Under the pieces are notes generated by a model. It ran no database searches. It was not told the DNA's origin and saw only the letters and a program-made list of their open reading frames with translations. Positions 10,023 through 21,300 of a DNA stretch of 64,000 nt are shown one piece after another. Each line of letters begins with the position of its first letter. Within the stretch, counting starts at the first letter, position 1. This DNA comes from Apoderus coryli (taxonomy: Eukaryota > Arthropoda > Insecta > Coleoptera > Attelabidae): NCBI GenBank assembly GCA_911728435.2, contig OU452213.1, forward strand, positions 1,157,834 to 1,221,833, read 5' to 3'. Both the position numbers and the translations under genes were made by a program.

Positions 10023-10992
10023 AATATGATGTGATTATTTTGAATGTGTGTTTACTGTATGATTTTGGAGGTTTTGCATAGCCTATACAGGTGAACGTTT
10101 GGAGTATTGCTTCATTCTCTAAGTGAACCCATAAAAACCTTCTTTTATTCATATGAAACTTTAATATATACACGCCAAAAGCAAGGTGAAAGAAAAATGG
10201 CCAAATTGTATTTATGTTTTGTACATGAAAACAGTATTACAATTGTTTTGGAAACATATACATATATATTTATTTTTTGCGAAATATTTTTAGATATAAT
10301 AAATGAAATATTTGCTATTGTTTATATGGAATTTGTTAAACCCATTTTTATTAAATAACACTTCAGCCAATAAGTATATTTTATTTGATTGAACCTCGTA
10401 TATTAACAACGAAAGTATCTGTTGAATTTACAAATCTCATTTGGGCGGGGTTAATTTTGACAGGAAAAGATGATGCGTACTTCGTTCCCACATCAAATCT
10501 AAACCGACTCAGAGGCTATTATTGGAAACATTTGAGGAAACTTATAATCACGCTCATAATATCGAGAAAGATTTTTGTGCATTTCATTAAATGTACTTTG
10601 GATTATGTTTATAATACAGCGTTTGCATCAAACTCTCTCAGCAAACTTCCATTCCATGTACACAGCTCTTTTTTTGACAATGACATTAACGGACCACGAA
10701 TTTGTAACCAGTTTTGTAAAAAAGAATAGATGTGCTCGGGTATACCATATTATTATGTCTCAATAACTTATATCGATACTTTAAAATATAGTAGCGTGGA
10801 TACATCCCTATCTTCTTCTATGAATGCCCTTGAAAGTATCAACTCGGGGCCAGCACGCATGAATATGTCATAAAACATTATGGTTAATGTTAATATATTT
10901 ACGTTACTTCATTTTGAAAATGTGGTTATAAAGTTTACTTATAAACCTGAACAAAACATAAGTTAGTTATTGTTTATTAGAATTTAGTTAGT
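10023..10992. other. 3' region of the xylosyltransferase and spacer
   Basis: AT-rich. Overlapping small open frames at 10107-10766 have no recognisable content or splice logic and are treated as 3' untranslated or intergenic DNA. The IMP4 start follows at 10993. Confidence 0.5.
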
Positions 10993-12042
10993 ATGTTGCG
11001 AAGACAAGCACGTTTGCGCCGCGAATATCTGTACAGGAAATCTGTAGAAGACCGCAATAAGTCTATTCAAGATAAGAAGCAACGCATTAAAAAAAGTTTG
11101 GAACAAAACACTGCCATACATGGAGATTTGCAGAAAAAAGCATTACACTATTCAAGAAAACTCGATTGGGAAGACAATGGGCCTGCAGCAGCTGCTCTGT
11201 TAGCTGGTGAGAGCGGTGGTACTGCTTTAAATTCACAAGATGACGAATACCGATACGCTGGCGTGGAAGATCCAAAAATTCTCATAACTACATCGCGTGA
11301 CCCAAGTTCCCGTCTGAAAATGTTCGCAAAAGAAATACGATTGATATTTCCAAATGCTCAACGCATGAATCGTGGTAATTTTGAAATGAAACAGTTAATA
11401 AAATCTTGTCGCGCCAATGATGTCACAGACTTTATTATTGTTCATGAACACCGTGGTGTACCTGATGGTTTGATTATATGCCATTTACCATATGGTCCAA
11501 CAGCCTACTTCAACATGTCAGATGTTGTTATGAGACATGATATACCTGATATTGGGACGATGTCTGAGCAGTACCCTCATCTGATATTTCATAACTTTAC
11601 GACTACTCTAGGCCAACGCGTAATGAATATCTTGAAATATTTGTTTCCCGTACCCAAGGAGCATTCGAAACGAGTGATAACTTTTGCAAATCATGATGAT
11701 TACATCAGCTTCAGACAACACACGTACAGAACCGCCGATAGGCAGGTAAGGCTTTAATATTTAATTGCGTAAACAGATATTTAGATTGAATGTGATATTT
11801 TGTTAGCCCTAGTATTGTCTTGTCTATCTCACGTTGCGTTAAAAATTCCTTTGCAGGTAGAGTTAAGCGAGGTTGGGCCCAGATTTCAATTAAAACTCTA
11901 TGAAATTAAATTGGGTACGTTAGATACAATAGATGCCGCTGAAACTGAGTGGGCATTGAGACCATATATGAATACAACTGTCAAACGACGATTTTTAAGC
12001 GATGACGACGGATGGCGGGAAAACGACGAAGAAGACAATTGA
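10993..12042 (+). CDS. IMP4: IMP4, U3 snoRNP protein (Brix domain)
   Basis: Two exons, 10993-11745 and 11857-12042, giving 312 aa (phase-0 junction after DRQ). The N-terminus is basic and helical (MLRRQARLRREYLYRKSVED), typical of IMP4. The Brix domain starts at the PKILITTSRDPSSRLKMFAK motif and continues through IRLIFPNAQRMNRG, FIIVHEHRG.PDGL and LPYGPTAYFNMSDVVMRHDI, ending with EVGPRFQLKLYEIKLGTLD. IMP4 acts with IMP3 and MPP10 in the U3 snoRNP for 18S rRNA processing in the nucleolus. Length and motif order match the family, and the acidic tail DDDGWRENDEEDN is ordinary for it. It converges tail-to-tail with NF-YB, 140 bp away. Confidence 0.95.
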
Positions 12043-12182
12043 ATAACTGTTACTTCCAAAGCTATCTCTTAATATAAGGAAGATATTTGTATATTTAATA
12101 ATTATTTTTATAACCAAAAATTCACACATACACTTAATTAATAATTTGCTTAAACCTAGTATTATTTAAACATGTATTAACC

Positions 12183-13063
12183 TTATCCCAACTGAAATTG
12201 GTGTATTGGGTTATTTTCTGGAAATGTATAGATCACAGTGCTGCTTTCGCCGTTTTCATTCGATGCTAAAATGTTATTAGTCACTGTTGCACCTAAAAAT
12301 ATTAATTAATACAGTGTTGGTAATTCGCAAATCTATTTAAGGACTTACTAAAGTTATCTTCGCCAATTTCCTCAAAAATAAGGTCACCTTGTGTCAGATT
12401 CTTGTCTGTTTTTGCTGACTGAAAAACAAAGACGTAAGTATAATAAATTTAATTAATACAGGCTAAACTAACCTCTCTATATTTCTGAAGATAAATCTTT
12501 AATGGTTCAACGTAATTGTCAAATCCCAAAGTGCTCATTGCAAATAAAATGTCTTCTCCATTAATTGTTTTGCGTTTTTCCATGTGGCACCTGTCACTTG
12601 CCTCGCTAGTGATGAAACTGATGAATTCTGAAACGCATTCTTGGACACATTCACGCGCATCCTTAGCTATCTGAAAATATTATTGAAAGTACCAGAGAAA
12701 TACAAAATTTAACTAAAGCTATTTACATTTTTATAATAATAATAATAGATAATTGCTTTGCGTACTTTACTATTTACCTTTCCCGTATCAGGAATGGCTT
12801 TTTTCATAATTTTTGCGACATTTGCTATGGGTAGAAATCGATCTTGTTCGCGTAATGGAGCTCCCATTTTGTCGCCATCATGATTAGAATCATCAGTGTT
12901 TTCTGCAGTTATTTGTTCAGCTTCATCTGCGATAAATTAGAAGTACCTACGTATTTATAATAATAACGTAAACCAATAATTTACCATCAATATCTTCTAC
13001 AGAGACCATATACGGCTCTCCCAATGTGTAGGTATTGTGAGACATGTCATCCAATTTATCCAT
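12183..13063 (-). CDS. Nf-YB: NF-YB, CCAAT-binding factor subunit beta
   Basis: Five minus-strand exons: 12985-13063, 12778-12926, 12473-12670, 12349-12418 and 12183-12292 (606 nt, 201 aa). The histone-fold core is complete: [20 protein letters not shown] (alpha1), then [20 protein letters not shown] (alpha2), [20 protein letters not shown] and [20 protein letters not shown] (alpha3/alphaC). This pairs with NF-YC and NF-YA to bind CCAAT boxes. The flanking N- and C-terminal tails are short and unremarkable. A probable 5'UTR intron runs from a donor near 13132 (cc|gtaagtgc on the minus strand) to an acceptor near 13081. Every exon is under 200 nt, so ORF-based calling would miss the gene. Confidence 0.93.
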
Positions 13064-13139
13064 TGGAATTATCTGATTCCTATATTAATAAACTGTTTAA
13101 AAATTGCATGTTTTCATAATTCAGGCACTTACGGTTGTA

Positions 13140-15390
13140 TTTTTGCAGTTGTTTAGTAAAAAGGCAGAAAGTAAATTTAATAAATAAACAATAACAAAGT
13201 TAGTTTACGTTATAATAATCTATAACTGACAATAATGACATATATGTCAAATATCAGTTAATTTCCTGATACAACTAACATCAGCTGAATTGATGTGTTC
13301 CGACTCTCTTAAATACTCTTATCAATAGAACCATGGATCAGTTTCATAAAAGGAACGTGAGATGAAGGATTACTTGGCTTAAAAGGAAATCCAATCTTCT
13401 TCGTCGTTTTAAGAGGCTATAGATCCAAATAGCGTAAGGTATATTCCCACATACACATATTTATTATTTAATTTAAAAATTATTTTATTGTGGCTTTTTT
13501 TTTCTATTCGTCTTAATTACTTCTATTATACCATTTTTTGGAAAGTGTAAGCAGGAATTACGAACCAGTACTTCAACATTTAAATGACGATATTTGTATT
13601 GTAAATCGATATTTTGAAAAAGCGACTAAGCTTTGATTATATGAATAGAGAATTGTAAGTTTTCATCCTTCTAAAATTGTTTAAATGTAAACAATGTGAA
13701 GAAATCTTCACCTTTTAACACGAATAAAAAAACCGTTATAAAAGGTCCAAATATAGAATAAACACCAACTATAGGTCTTTCAAAGTTTATTGGATTGTTT
13801 TTATCAAAGATCAAAATGGAAAGCTTAATAAATAACAAAAAACAATATTCTATAAATGTTTTTATTTGGAAAAAAAATATTAGTCATTATAATTAAGTAA
13901 TAATACCTATTTTGTAAGATGACAAAGTCAAAACAATAAATTTTAATAAACAAAAACATTATTTAATATTATTTGGTGTGATTTTTATCAGTTTCAAAGG
14001 CAAGGTGATGTAACAATAATTACAAAACATTATATACCGGGTTTATTGATATGTATGGAATATTATTTCTTGCGAAAACATAAAAATACGTAAATAGTTT
14101 TTAAATCAAGCGTTTTTAATTAGCTTGTACCGTCCCGTCAACCACTTAACCTCATTTTTTTGAAATTTTAGGTTAGGTTACAGTGGTCAAAAGAAAAATT
14201 TAGTTTCCTATATTGTATCTTTGTTGAAGTTGGAAGGCTCATCGTGAAATACCGCATAGATCCATGATTTTACCCTTTACCTTTAAGCGTCTTTTGCAGC
14301 AGATGATTTGGACGCCTTTGTGTGTGAGGAAATAAGGAATGACGGCCACAATCTTGGAATAATAATTGTAAACAACACAAATATGACACCTAACAGTGTC
14401 GGCAAGGCTCATAATATTTAAATAGTTCCTCGTAGATACAAAAAATGCATGTGATTTTTTATTCTATAGGATACCTATTATTATAGTTATTATTTCATAT
14501 TTTCTTCATATGAGATAAAACAAAAAACAAGCAGAGTTCAGAGCGTTATTGATAAGCATCACCAAAAATTTTATTTAACAACATTATTTTTTAAACACTA
14601 ATTAATTGGCTATTTTTATAAAAATAATGGAAAAAATATTTGTACAAGACGATTTCTTCACTTTACTCAGTGGCGTTCTTTTCGCATTTTGTAAATAAGT
14701 AGAACTGGGTGGCCTCGATTTTTTTAAACAAAAAAAAACAATCCTAAATAACTTTTTTAATATTGTATCAATTTCGACAATTTTTTTTTTGAGTTTTAGT
14801 TCGTTTTATTGCCATCAATTTTTCATATCGAAACTTTAAAAATTTCGAACGGATTTGTTGTTATACAGGGGTGAACGAAAAGTTACATTTTACTCTTTTC
14901 AACACCCTGTAGAAAAAAACTCACGACCGAATAATGATCTCTTTTGCAGCATTTTGAAGCCCCATCTTTTCTCAACAACTTGTTTTTTGATTCATACCGA
15001 TATCTGTATTCTGAAAGGAAAAACACTGGTTTCAAGGAAATAATGCATAATTAGCCATCTTAAATTCCATTTGGGAACTGAACAAACAGATTAAGCCAAG
15101 GTACTTGACTGTGTCCTGTCATTGAACGTCTTCTCCACTAATATGCATATGCCCCATATGGTTCCTTACTAATTTTTTCTGGAACTGCTTTTACATTAGG
15201 CTTTCTTCGGTTGTCATTATTGTCAGTATTTTTGTTAAACTGTCAATGAATTAAATGGCAGTGTATTAAACAAATAAAAAAATGCAAAGCACGTCACTGA
15301 GTTCCAGCCATAAGACCCCCATTATTAATAAATAAGTTGACAAATAATTACAACATCGATAACAGAATATTAGAAAAAAATATTTCGATA
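13140..15390. other. Gene-free AT-rich interval
   Basis: About 2.2 kb upstream of both NF-YB (5' side) and the secreted-protein gene. No coding signature. Near 14862-14912 a short stretch bounded by tacaggggtg and acaccctgtag looks like a decayed miniature of the TACAGGGTG-ended elements seen elsewhere in the window. The small open frame at 14855-15043 is not supported. Confidence 0.5.
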
Positions 15391-15399
15391 AAAATTTAG

Positions 15400-15406
15400 T
15401 ATAAAT
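15400..15406 (+). promoter_or_regulatory. TATA box of the secreted-protein gene
   Basis: tataaat lies 59 bp upstream of the ATG at 15459, leaving room for a transcription start around 15430 and a ~30-nt leader. A strong TATA promoter suits a tissue-specific, highly expressed secreted protein. Confidence 0.6.
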
Positions 15407-15458
15407 ATCCCTAAGTACTTGTAATAAGCCACAATTAAGTATCAACTAAAGACAAAAA

Positions 15459-16994
15459 ATGAAGTACTTAGTTCTCTTAAGTTTAGTTGCATTCGTATAT
15501 GCAGCGCCACCAGTACCAAAAACAATTGCTATCGGTGACAAATCAATCACAGTTGGCGATGGCGTAGTCGACATTAGCAGTCCATTTAACAAGGTGCATA
15601 TCCAGAGGGCTGTGGATCCAGTCACAGGCGACTTTGACTTGGAGATAACGGTAAGAAAACCATTCGCACCTGAGAAATCTCTTCATATAACCGATGATCT
15701 AGTACCGAATGATGACGAAACTAGTAAAAACAGTAGTACAAACAAAAAAGAGAAACGTGCAACAAAACCAATTGATTCACAATTTGATGTCATAGCGGAA
15801 GTATTGAAAAAATACAACGGTACTACCGTGACTGATACTCAATATGCGGATATTCTGAAAAAAATTCAAAAATACGTTGACAAAGGGCTGTTACATAACG
15901 TTGTACTCGACGTGTTCCAGGCAGTGGCTCAACAACCAGCAACTCCCCAACCGGCATTCCAACCTGGCGTAGCCCCAGTTTTCAGTATTGATCCTACGGT
16001 ACCTGGAGCTTTCCAAATAAACACTCCATGGTTCTCATCCAAAATCAACAAACCCGCCAGTCCATTTGAAGCAAGTACCTTTGAATTTAGAACACCATTT
16101 ACTGCAGTTCAACCTGTAGGTGCAACGCAATTAAGTACTGTTGAACAGGTTCAACAGCAAGGTACTCTCGCTCAACAAACAGCTTTAACGCAGTTGATCC
16201 AACAGTTCGGCCAACAGAACGTTGACACTCTTTTCAATTTTTTGGTTGGAGACTACGACAGCATCACGCCAATTCAGTACCAACAGTTGCAACAGCAATT
16301 GGTTGGCAGTACTGCTAATCAGACCAAGCAACTAGAAGAATTGTTGGGCAATTTCGCTGGTGAGAAATTCACTTTCCCAAGTCAATACGGACAGAAAGTT
16401 GTAACACTACCACAAATTGATATAAGCAAAGTTTTGGAACAACTACGTCAGAAAATTGCTACAGTCAGTACCGTACAGTTCGAAAATGACGATGGATCAT
16501 ACTTCCAAAGTTTATTAGGAAAATACCCAGAACTATACAACTACTTCTCTGGACAACAACAGTAAGTGCTTCATTAAAATTTAAATACTACTTAAGTACT
16601 TAGAATAAGTACTAATGTTTGATTGTAGACGTTTCGTGCCACAACAACAAGTTCCATACCCATACGGCCAACAAACAGTACCATACAATAGTTATGGACA
16701 AGCAGGTGTACCTTACTATCAAGTACCATATCAAGCTCCTGTGCCTTCATATTATCCAGGACAGTATGTGGCACCACCACAGCAGTACTGGCCATCACAA
16801 CCACAACAAACAACACAGTATGCTCAAGGTAAAAACATACGACTATTCTTTATCCCATTTTACTGTTTTATTGAAAACTAAATACCTACCTATAGCTACA
16901 TATTTGATTATAATTCTATAAGCCATCTGATCACTAATGAATATGTTTTCCAGGTTTCCAACAATACCAACCAAACTACGTGCCAGCCTATTAG
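15459..16994 (+). CDS. Secreted Gln/Tyr/Pro-rich protein (447 aa), unknown family
   Basis: Three exons: 15459-16561, 16629-16828 and 16954-16994. A classic signal peptide (MKYLVLLSLVAFVYA, cleavage before APP) starts the product. Residues ~16-95 form a beta-like region (KTIAIGDKSITVGDGVVDIS) ending at a dibasic site KKEKR that could be processed. The middle contains helical stretches and Q-rich segments (VEQVQQQGTLAQQTALTQLI, YQQLQQQLV). The C-terminal part in exons 2-3 is Tyr/Pro/Gln-rich (VPYPYGQQTVPYNSYGQ...) like matrix or cuticle-associated proteins. Potential N-glycosylation sites occur at NSS, NGT and NQT. There are no cysteines in the mature region I read, arguing against a disulfide-rich fold. 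I do not recognise a named family. PolyA signal at 17082-17087. Confidence 0.75.
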
Positions 16995-17451
16995 ATTCTA
17001 GTTTAAATGAATTACCTATTGAAAGAATTTTGTGTACATATACAACTTTCTCTGTTAATTTTTGTTAATGTAATATATTTAAATAAATCAGTTTGTTAAA
17101 ACGTTTATGGAGTTTTATTGCTTAATGAACATATATTTTCATAGTTTAAGGTTTTTATTTGGGTGTTTTGCCATTTGTTAAAATAATGTTTTAACTATTG
17201 TAATTCAATACCTAATCTACCTCTACCTTGGTATATCAAAAGCAATAATAAAGATGATAATTGTAATTTGCTGTATACTTACCTTTTTATTTATGTAACT
17301 AGTCTATACATAGGTGCTATAGATCGCGAAAATTGCATTTTTTGTCTGATTTGGATCACCAAAAAATTCAAAATAATAAATTAACAACACAAAACAACAA
17401 TGAAATTCACACATTCAAATTCAAAACTGGAAACTTTATTTTCCATTTCTT

Positions 17452-17530
17452 CTTCTCTCTCTCTCTCTTGTAATGGCCTCCACCGAACGGTGATTAAGGC
17501 AGTTACGCATAATATAATGCTATAAATTAC
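17452..17530 (-). repeat. Probable RTE LINE 3' relic
   Basis: Read on the minus strand: ...caccgttcggtggaggccat then AAGAGAGAGAGAGAGAAG, paralleling the terminal codons and GA-rich tail of the RTE copy ending near 26400. Only the last few dozen bases remain. Confidence 0.35.
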
Positions 17531-17562
17531 TCGGAGTGAATGTCACCATGCGTCTGAGTATA

Positions 17563-17594
17563 ACCATTGTCTTTATAAACATAAAGACAATGGT
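17563..17594. repeat. Perfect 14-bp hairpin
   Basis: accattgtctttat and its exact reverse complement ataaagacaatggt separated by 4 nt (aaac). Isolated; no poly-T terminator or conserved flanks are evident. Confidence 0.7.
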
Positions 17595-18387
17595 ATAACT
17601 CTTTCTTCTCTTTGATATATATATTTTTTTAACTATATATTCGGTTCGTTAATTTATTTGTCTATCTTCTATTTATTACCATTATGTTTGATTTGTTAAG
17701 GCAAATAGGGATAAGGTAAGACAGATAGAACACACACACATAAAATTATTAGACGTAATTACAAAATATAGTCAATATGGTACAAGCTCCAATTAATATG
17801 TTTCGTTATTACTTCATGCTAAATATTTATGTATATTTTCCTTCTATTCTCTGGTAATTCTATGCTATTTTCACAACACGTGAATGATCTTCTGTCAAGT
17901 TGAAATATTATGCGTTTACCTTCAACCTAGTAGTTAATTTTCACTCACCTCAGTAAATCGCAGGTTCCTTTTGCAAAATTAATTGAATTGTTTGAACTAA
18001 ACGGTGCTTAAAACAACCGAGATAACGGAGACAAAGCTGTACTACTCTACTAGAATTGTCTGGCTGAGTTGTAGAAAGAAACGATATTGGAGAAGTGGAT
18101 TAAGCCGACGCGAAGTCAGTCTAACGCGTATCATACATGCGAACCGAGCAGTACATCACTATCAGAGGCGATAGATGAAATCCTAACCCTATCATGGAAG
18201 TAGAAATCGAATGACAAATTCCAGCTGCTCTTCGACGTTTGTCACATATGTCAACATTCACCTGCAATTATATTCGTATAGGTTAAAGTTAAAATTAATA
18301 TTTTCTTTCTTCAGAGAATTTCCGAATGGTAAAACATACCTATTTAATAAAATTTAATTGATTACATACATTACTCATTCCAAAATC

Positions 18388-21300
18388 ATGGCAACAACTT
18401 ATAGTGATTATATTAAAACTGAATTCCCAACAATAGATGACGATTTAAAACAATATGTTGAAGGCATGTATAAAATAACATTTTGCAATATTTTACAATA
18501 ACTTGTGTTGGTAAAGGTGTTCTAGAAAATGGTGCTGAAGACTTCGAAGATAGTGAAGAAATCTATGAAGCTGTCGGTGAGGTGTTAAAGGAAGTCAGTG
18601 TTGATAAAACTACAGATGATATACGGTATAACACTATTAATTGTAACTGATTTGTTTTATATTTTTAATTGGATTTTGATTGTAGCAATATTTGTAATGA
18701 GTTATTGCTGTTAATGAAACCTGATCGAGGGCCTAACAATACAAATGGTAGTATGAAAGTGTTAAATGCCCCAGTACATTTGGGCTCAATGGCGGAAAAT
18801 TTGGAAAACGCTGTTGATGATATTAAAAGCATCTGGGTAGTGCAACGTGACGATACTTTGGTAAGTGAATTCACAAATAATTAGATTAGGATTTAGGGTA
18901 CGTATATAAATTATTATTCTGTACTTTTTCTAGAAAGTTGATGCAAAAAAGTTGGAAAAAGCCGAGGCAAAATTACTAGAAAAACAAGATAAACGAACAA
19001 AAGATGGTCGCGATCGTGTGGTAGTTGTCCCAAAATTAATGAGTGCTACAGCGTCACAAGTTGTTAGTAAAAAGGAGAGTAAATTAGAATCGAAAGGCAA
19101 TAACAGAACACTGGATATTAGAATAGAGAATTTCGATGTAGCATATGGAGACAGGTAAACCTGTTTGATTGCTGATTTGCGGTTTTATTCTTAAAGATGT
19201 TTATTTTAGAGTTTTGCTGCAAGGCGCTGATATGACGTTAGCGAACGGTCGTCGATATGGGTTAGTAGGGCGGAACGGATTAGGTAAAAGTACCATGCTA
19301 CGCATGATAGCTGGTGGTCAATTACGGATACCTTCGCATATATCTATTTTACACGTAGAGCAAGAAGTAAGTACCTAAGAAATTATAATTCAAAAGTATT
19401 ATTAAGTAATGTTGGATATTTTAATTAATTGCACAGGTTACCGGCGATGATACCTTAGCACTTGACAGTGTCTTACAATGCGATACAGTTCGTGAGGATT
19501 TGTTAAAAAAAGAAAAGGAAATTAGTTCTGCAATTAACTCAGGGTAAGTAAGAGTTTGTAAAGCTCCAACTATGCCATTAAAATTGTGATTAACTTACAG
19601 TTCGGCCGACCCCGAGCTAAATTCGCAACTATCAGAAGTATATGCACAGCTACAAAATATTGAAGCTGATAAAGCCCCAGCTAAAGCCTCAATTATATTA
19701 AATGGTCTTGGATTTTCTTCGGTAATGCAGCAGAATTGCACGAAAACATTCTCAGGTGGTTGGAGAATGCGTCTAGCTTTAGCCAGAGCACTGTTTTCTA
19801 GGTAAGGAAGGTAAGGCTATGATTTTTGATGTATTTAATAATTTTCTTCTGTTTAGACCTGATCTATTACTGTTGGACGAACCTACGAACATGTTGGACA
19901 TCAAAGCTATTATTTGGTTAGAGAATTATTTACAAAATTGGCCTACAACGCTTTTGGTAGTTTCTCACGACAGGAACTTCTTAGATTCGGTACCGACAGA
20001 TATAATACACCTGCATTCCCAAAGACTTGATACTTACAGGTACTGCTTTCACTCTTTGTCAAGATGTATGTGTGCAACTGTAATATTTGTTCTTTTATTC
20101 AGGGGTAATTATGAGCAATTTGAAAAAACCAAAACAGAGAAACTAAAGAACCAACAACGTGAATACGAAGCACAAATGCAGCAGAGACAACACGTTCAAG
20201 AATTTATCGATAGATTTCGATATAACGCTAATCGAGCTGCGCTAGTACAATCGAAAATTAAAATGCTGGAAAAACTGTAAGTCAATGAAAAGTTTGCGCT
20301 GAATTTACATTACACGGTTTTTTGTTTAGGCCAGAATTAAAGCCCATTGTTAAGGAGACTGAAGTGGTTCTTAAGCTACCTCAAACAGAACCTTTATCAC
20401 CTCCAATTCTACAATTAAACGAAGTAATGTTCTATTATACTAAAGGCGAGCGAATAATATTTTCTGATGTTAATATAGGTGCTACTATGGACTCTAGAAT
20501 ATGTATAGTAAGTTAGTTAGGAGCTCGAAGGTCCAATAAAGTTATCTGATGGAATTGTTTTTAGGTAGGAGACAATGGGGCGGGTAAAACTACCTTATTA
20601 AAGATAATTATGGGTATTCTAGCACCATCTGATGGTATGCGACATGTACATAGGAATTTAAAGTTTGGTTATTTTAGTCAACATCACGTCGATCAATTAG
20701 ATATGAATGTAAATTCAGTTGAATTGTTACAACAGGAATATCCAGGTAAACGATTATTAGTGACGTTTAGCTATATAAATTAAAAGGATGTCCGTAAATG
20801 TAATAAATGAAAATAATTTCGTGGCAAAGCGGACTAAAATGTTGGTTTTACCTACACAAGGAATTTTGTTTAATTTAGGAGGGCCCCAGTCATTTCAATA
20901 GAACCAGACCGAGGCATTGGTCGACAGATACTGACGAATTCGTTTCGCTCTTGTTATGAGCTCGTCAGAGTACCATAGTCGTTGCCCATCTACAAATATC
21001 GGCCTGCATTTAGGATACACAACAGTAGACACATGTAAACACGTATCATCTATTTTTTTTATTTTTTTTTTTATTTTATTAAATTAACGGGATACCCCAA
21101 TTATATTTACAACAAATTTCTTATATACATGACAGTACCTTCCCATTCTAAACGCAGCATAACGCAAAAACTTGTCCTGAACTCTCGCAATCATATTTAT
21201 ATAAGTCTGATCATAAGGCGACCAAATCACTGATGCGTATTCCAGTGAAGAACGAACCAGGGACATATACAACAAACGACAGCACGCAATCGATAAATCT

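Larger units (their letters stand above)
16995..18387. other. Spacer between the secreted-protein gene and ABCF3
   Basis: Mostly featureless. It contains a CT-rich run (17450-17470) next to a segment resembling an RTE 3' end in reverse (17470-17500), and a 14-bp-arm hairpin at 17563-17594. The ABCF3 leader starts somewhere after 18250. Confidence 0.5.

Noticed and set aside
10107..10766. Overlapping small plus-strand frames after the xylosyltransferase
   Set aside because: AT-rich chance frames in a likely 3'UTR/intergenic stretch; no conserved features.
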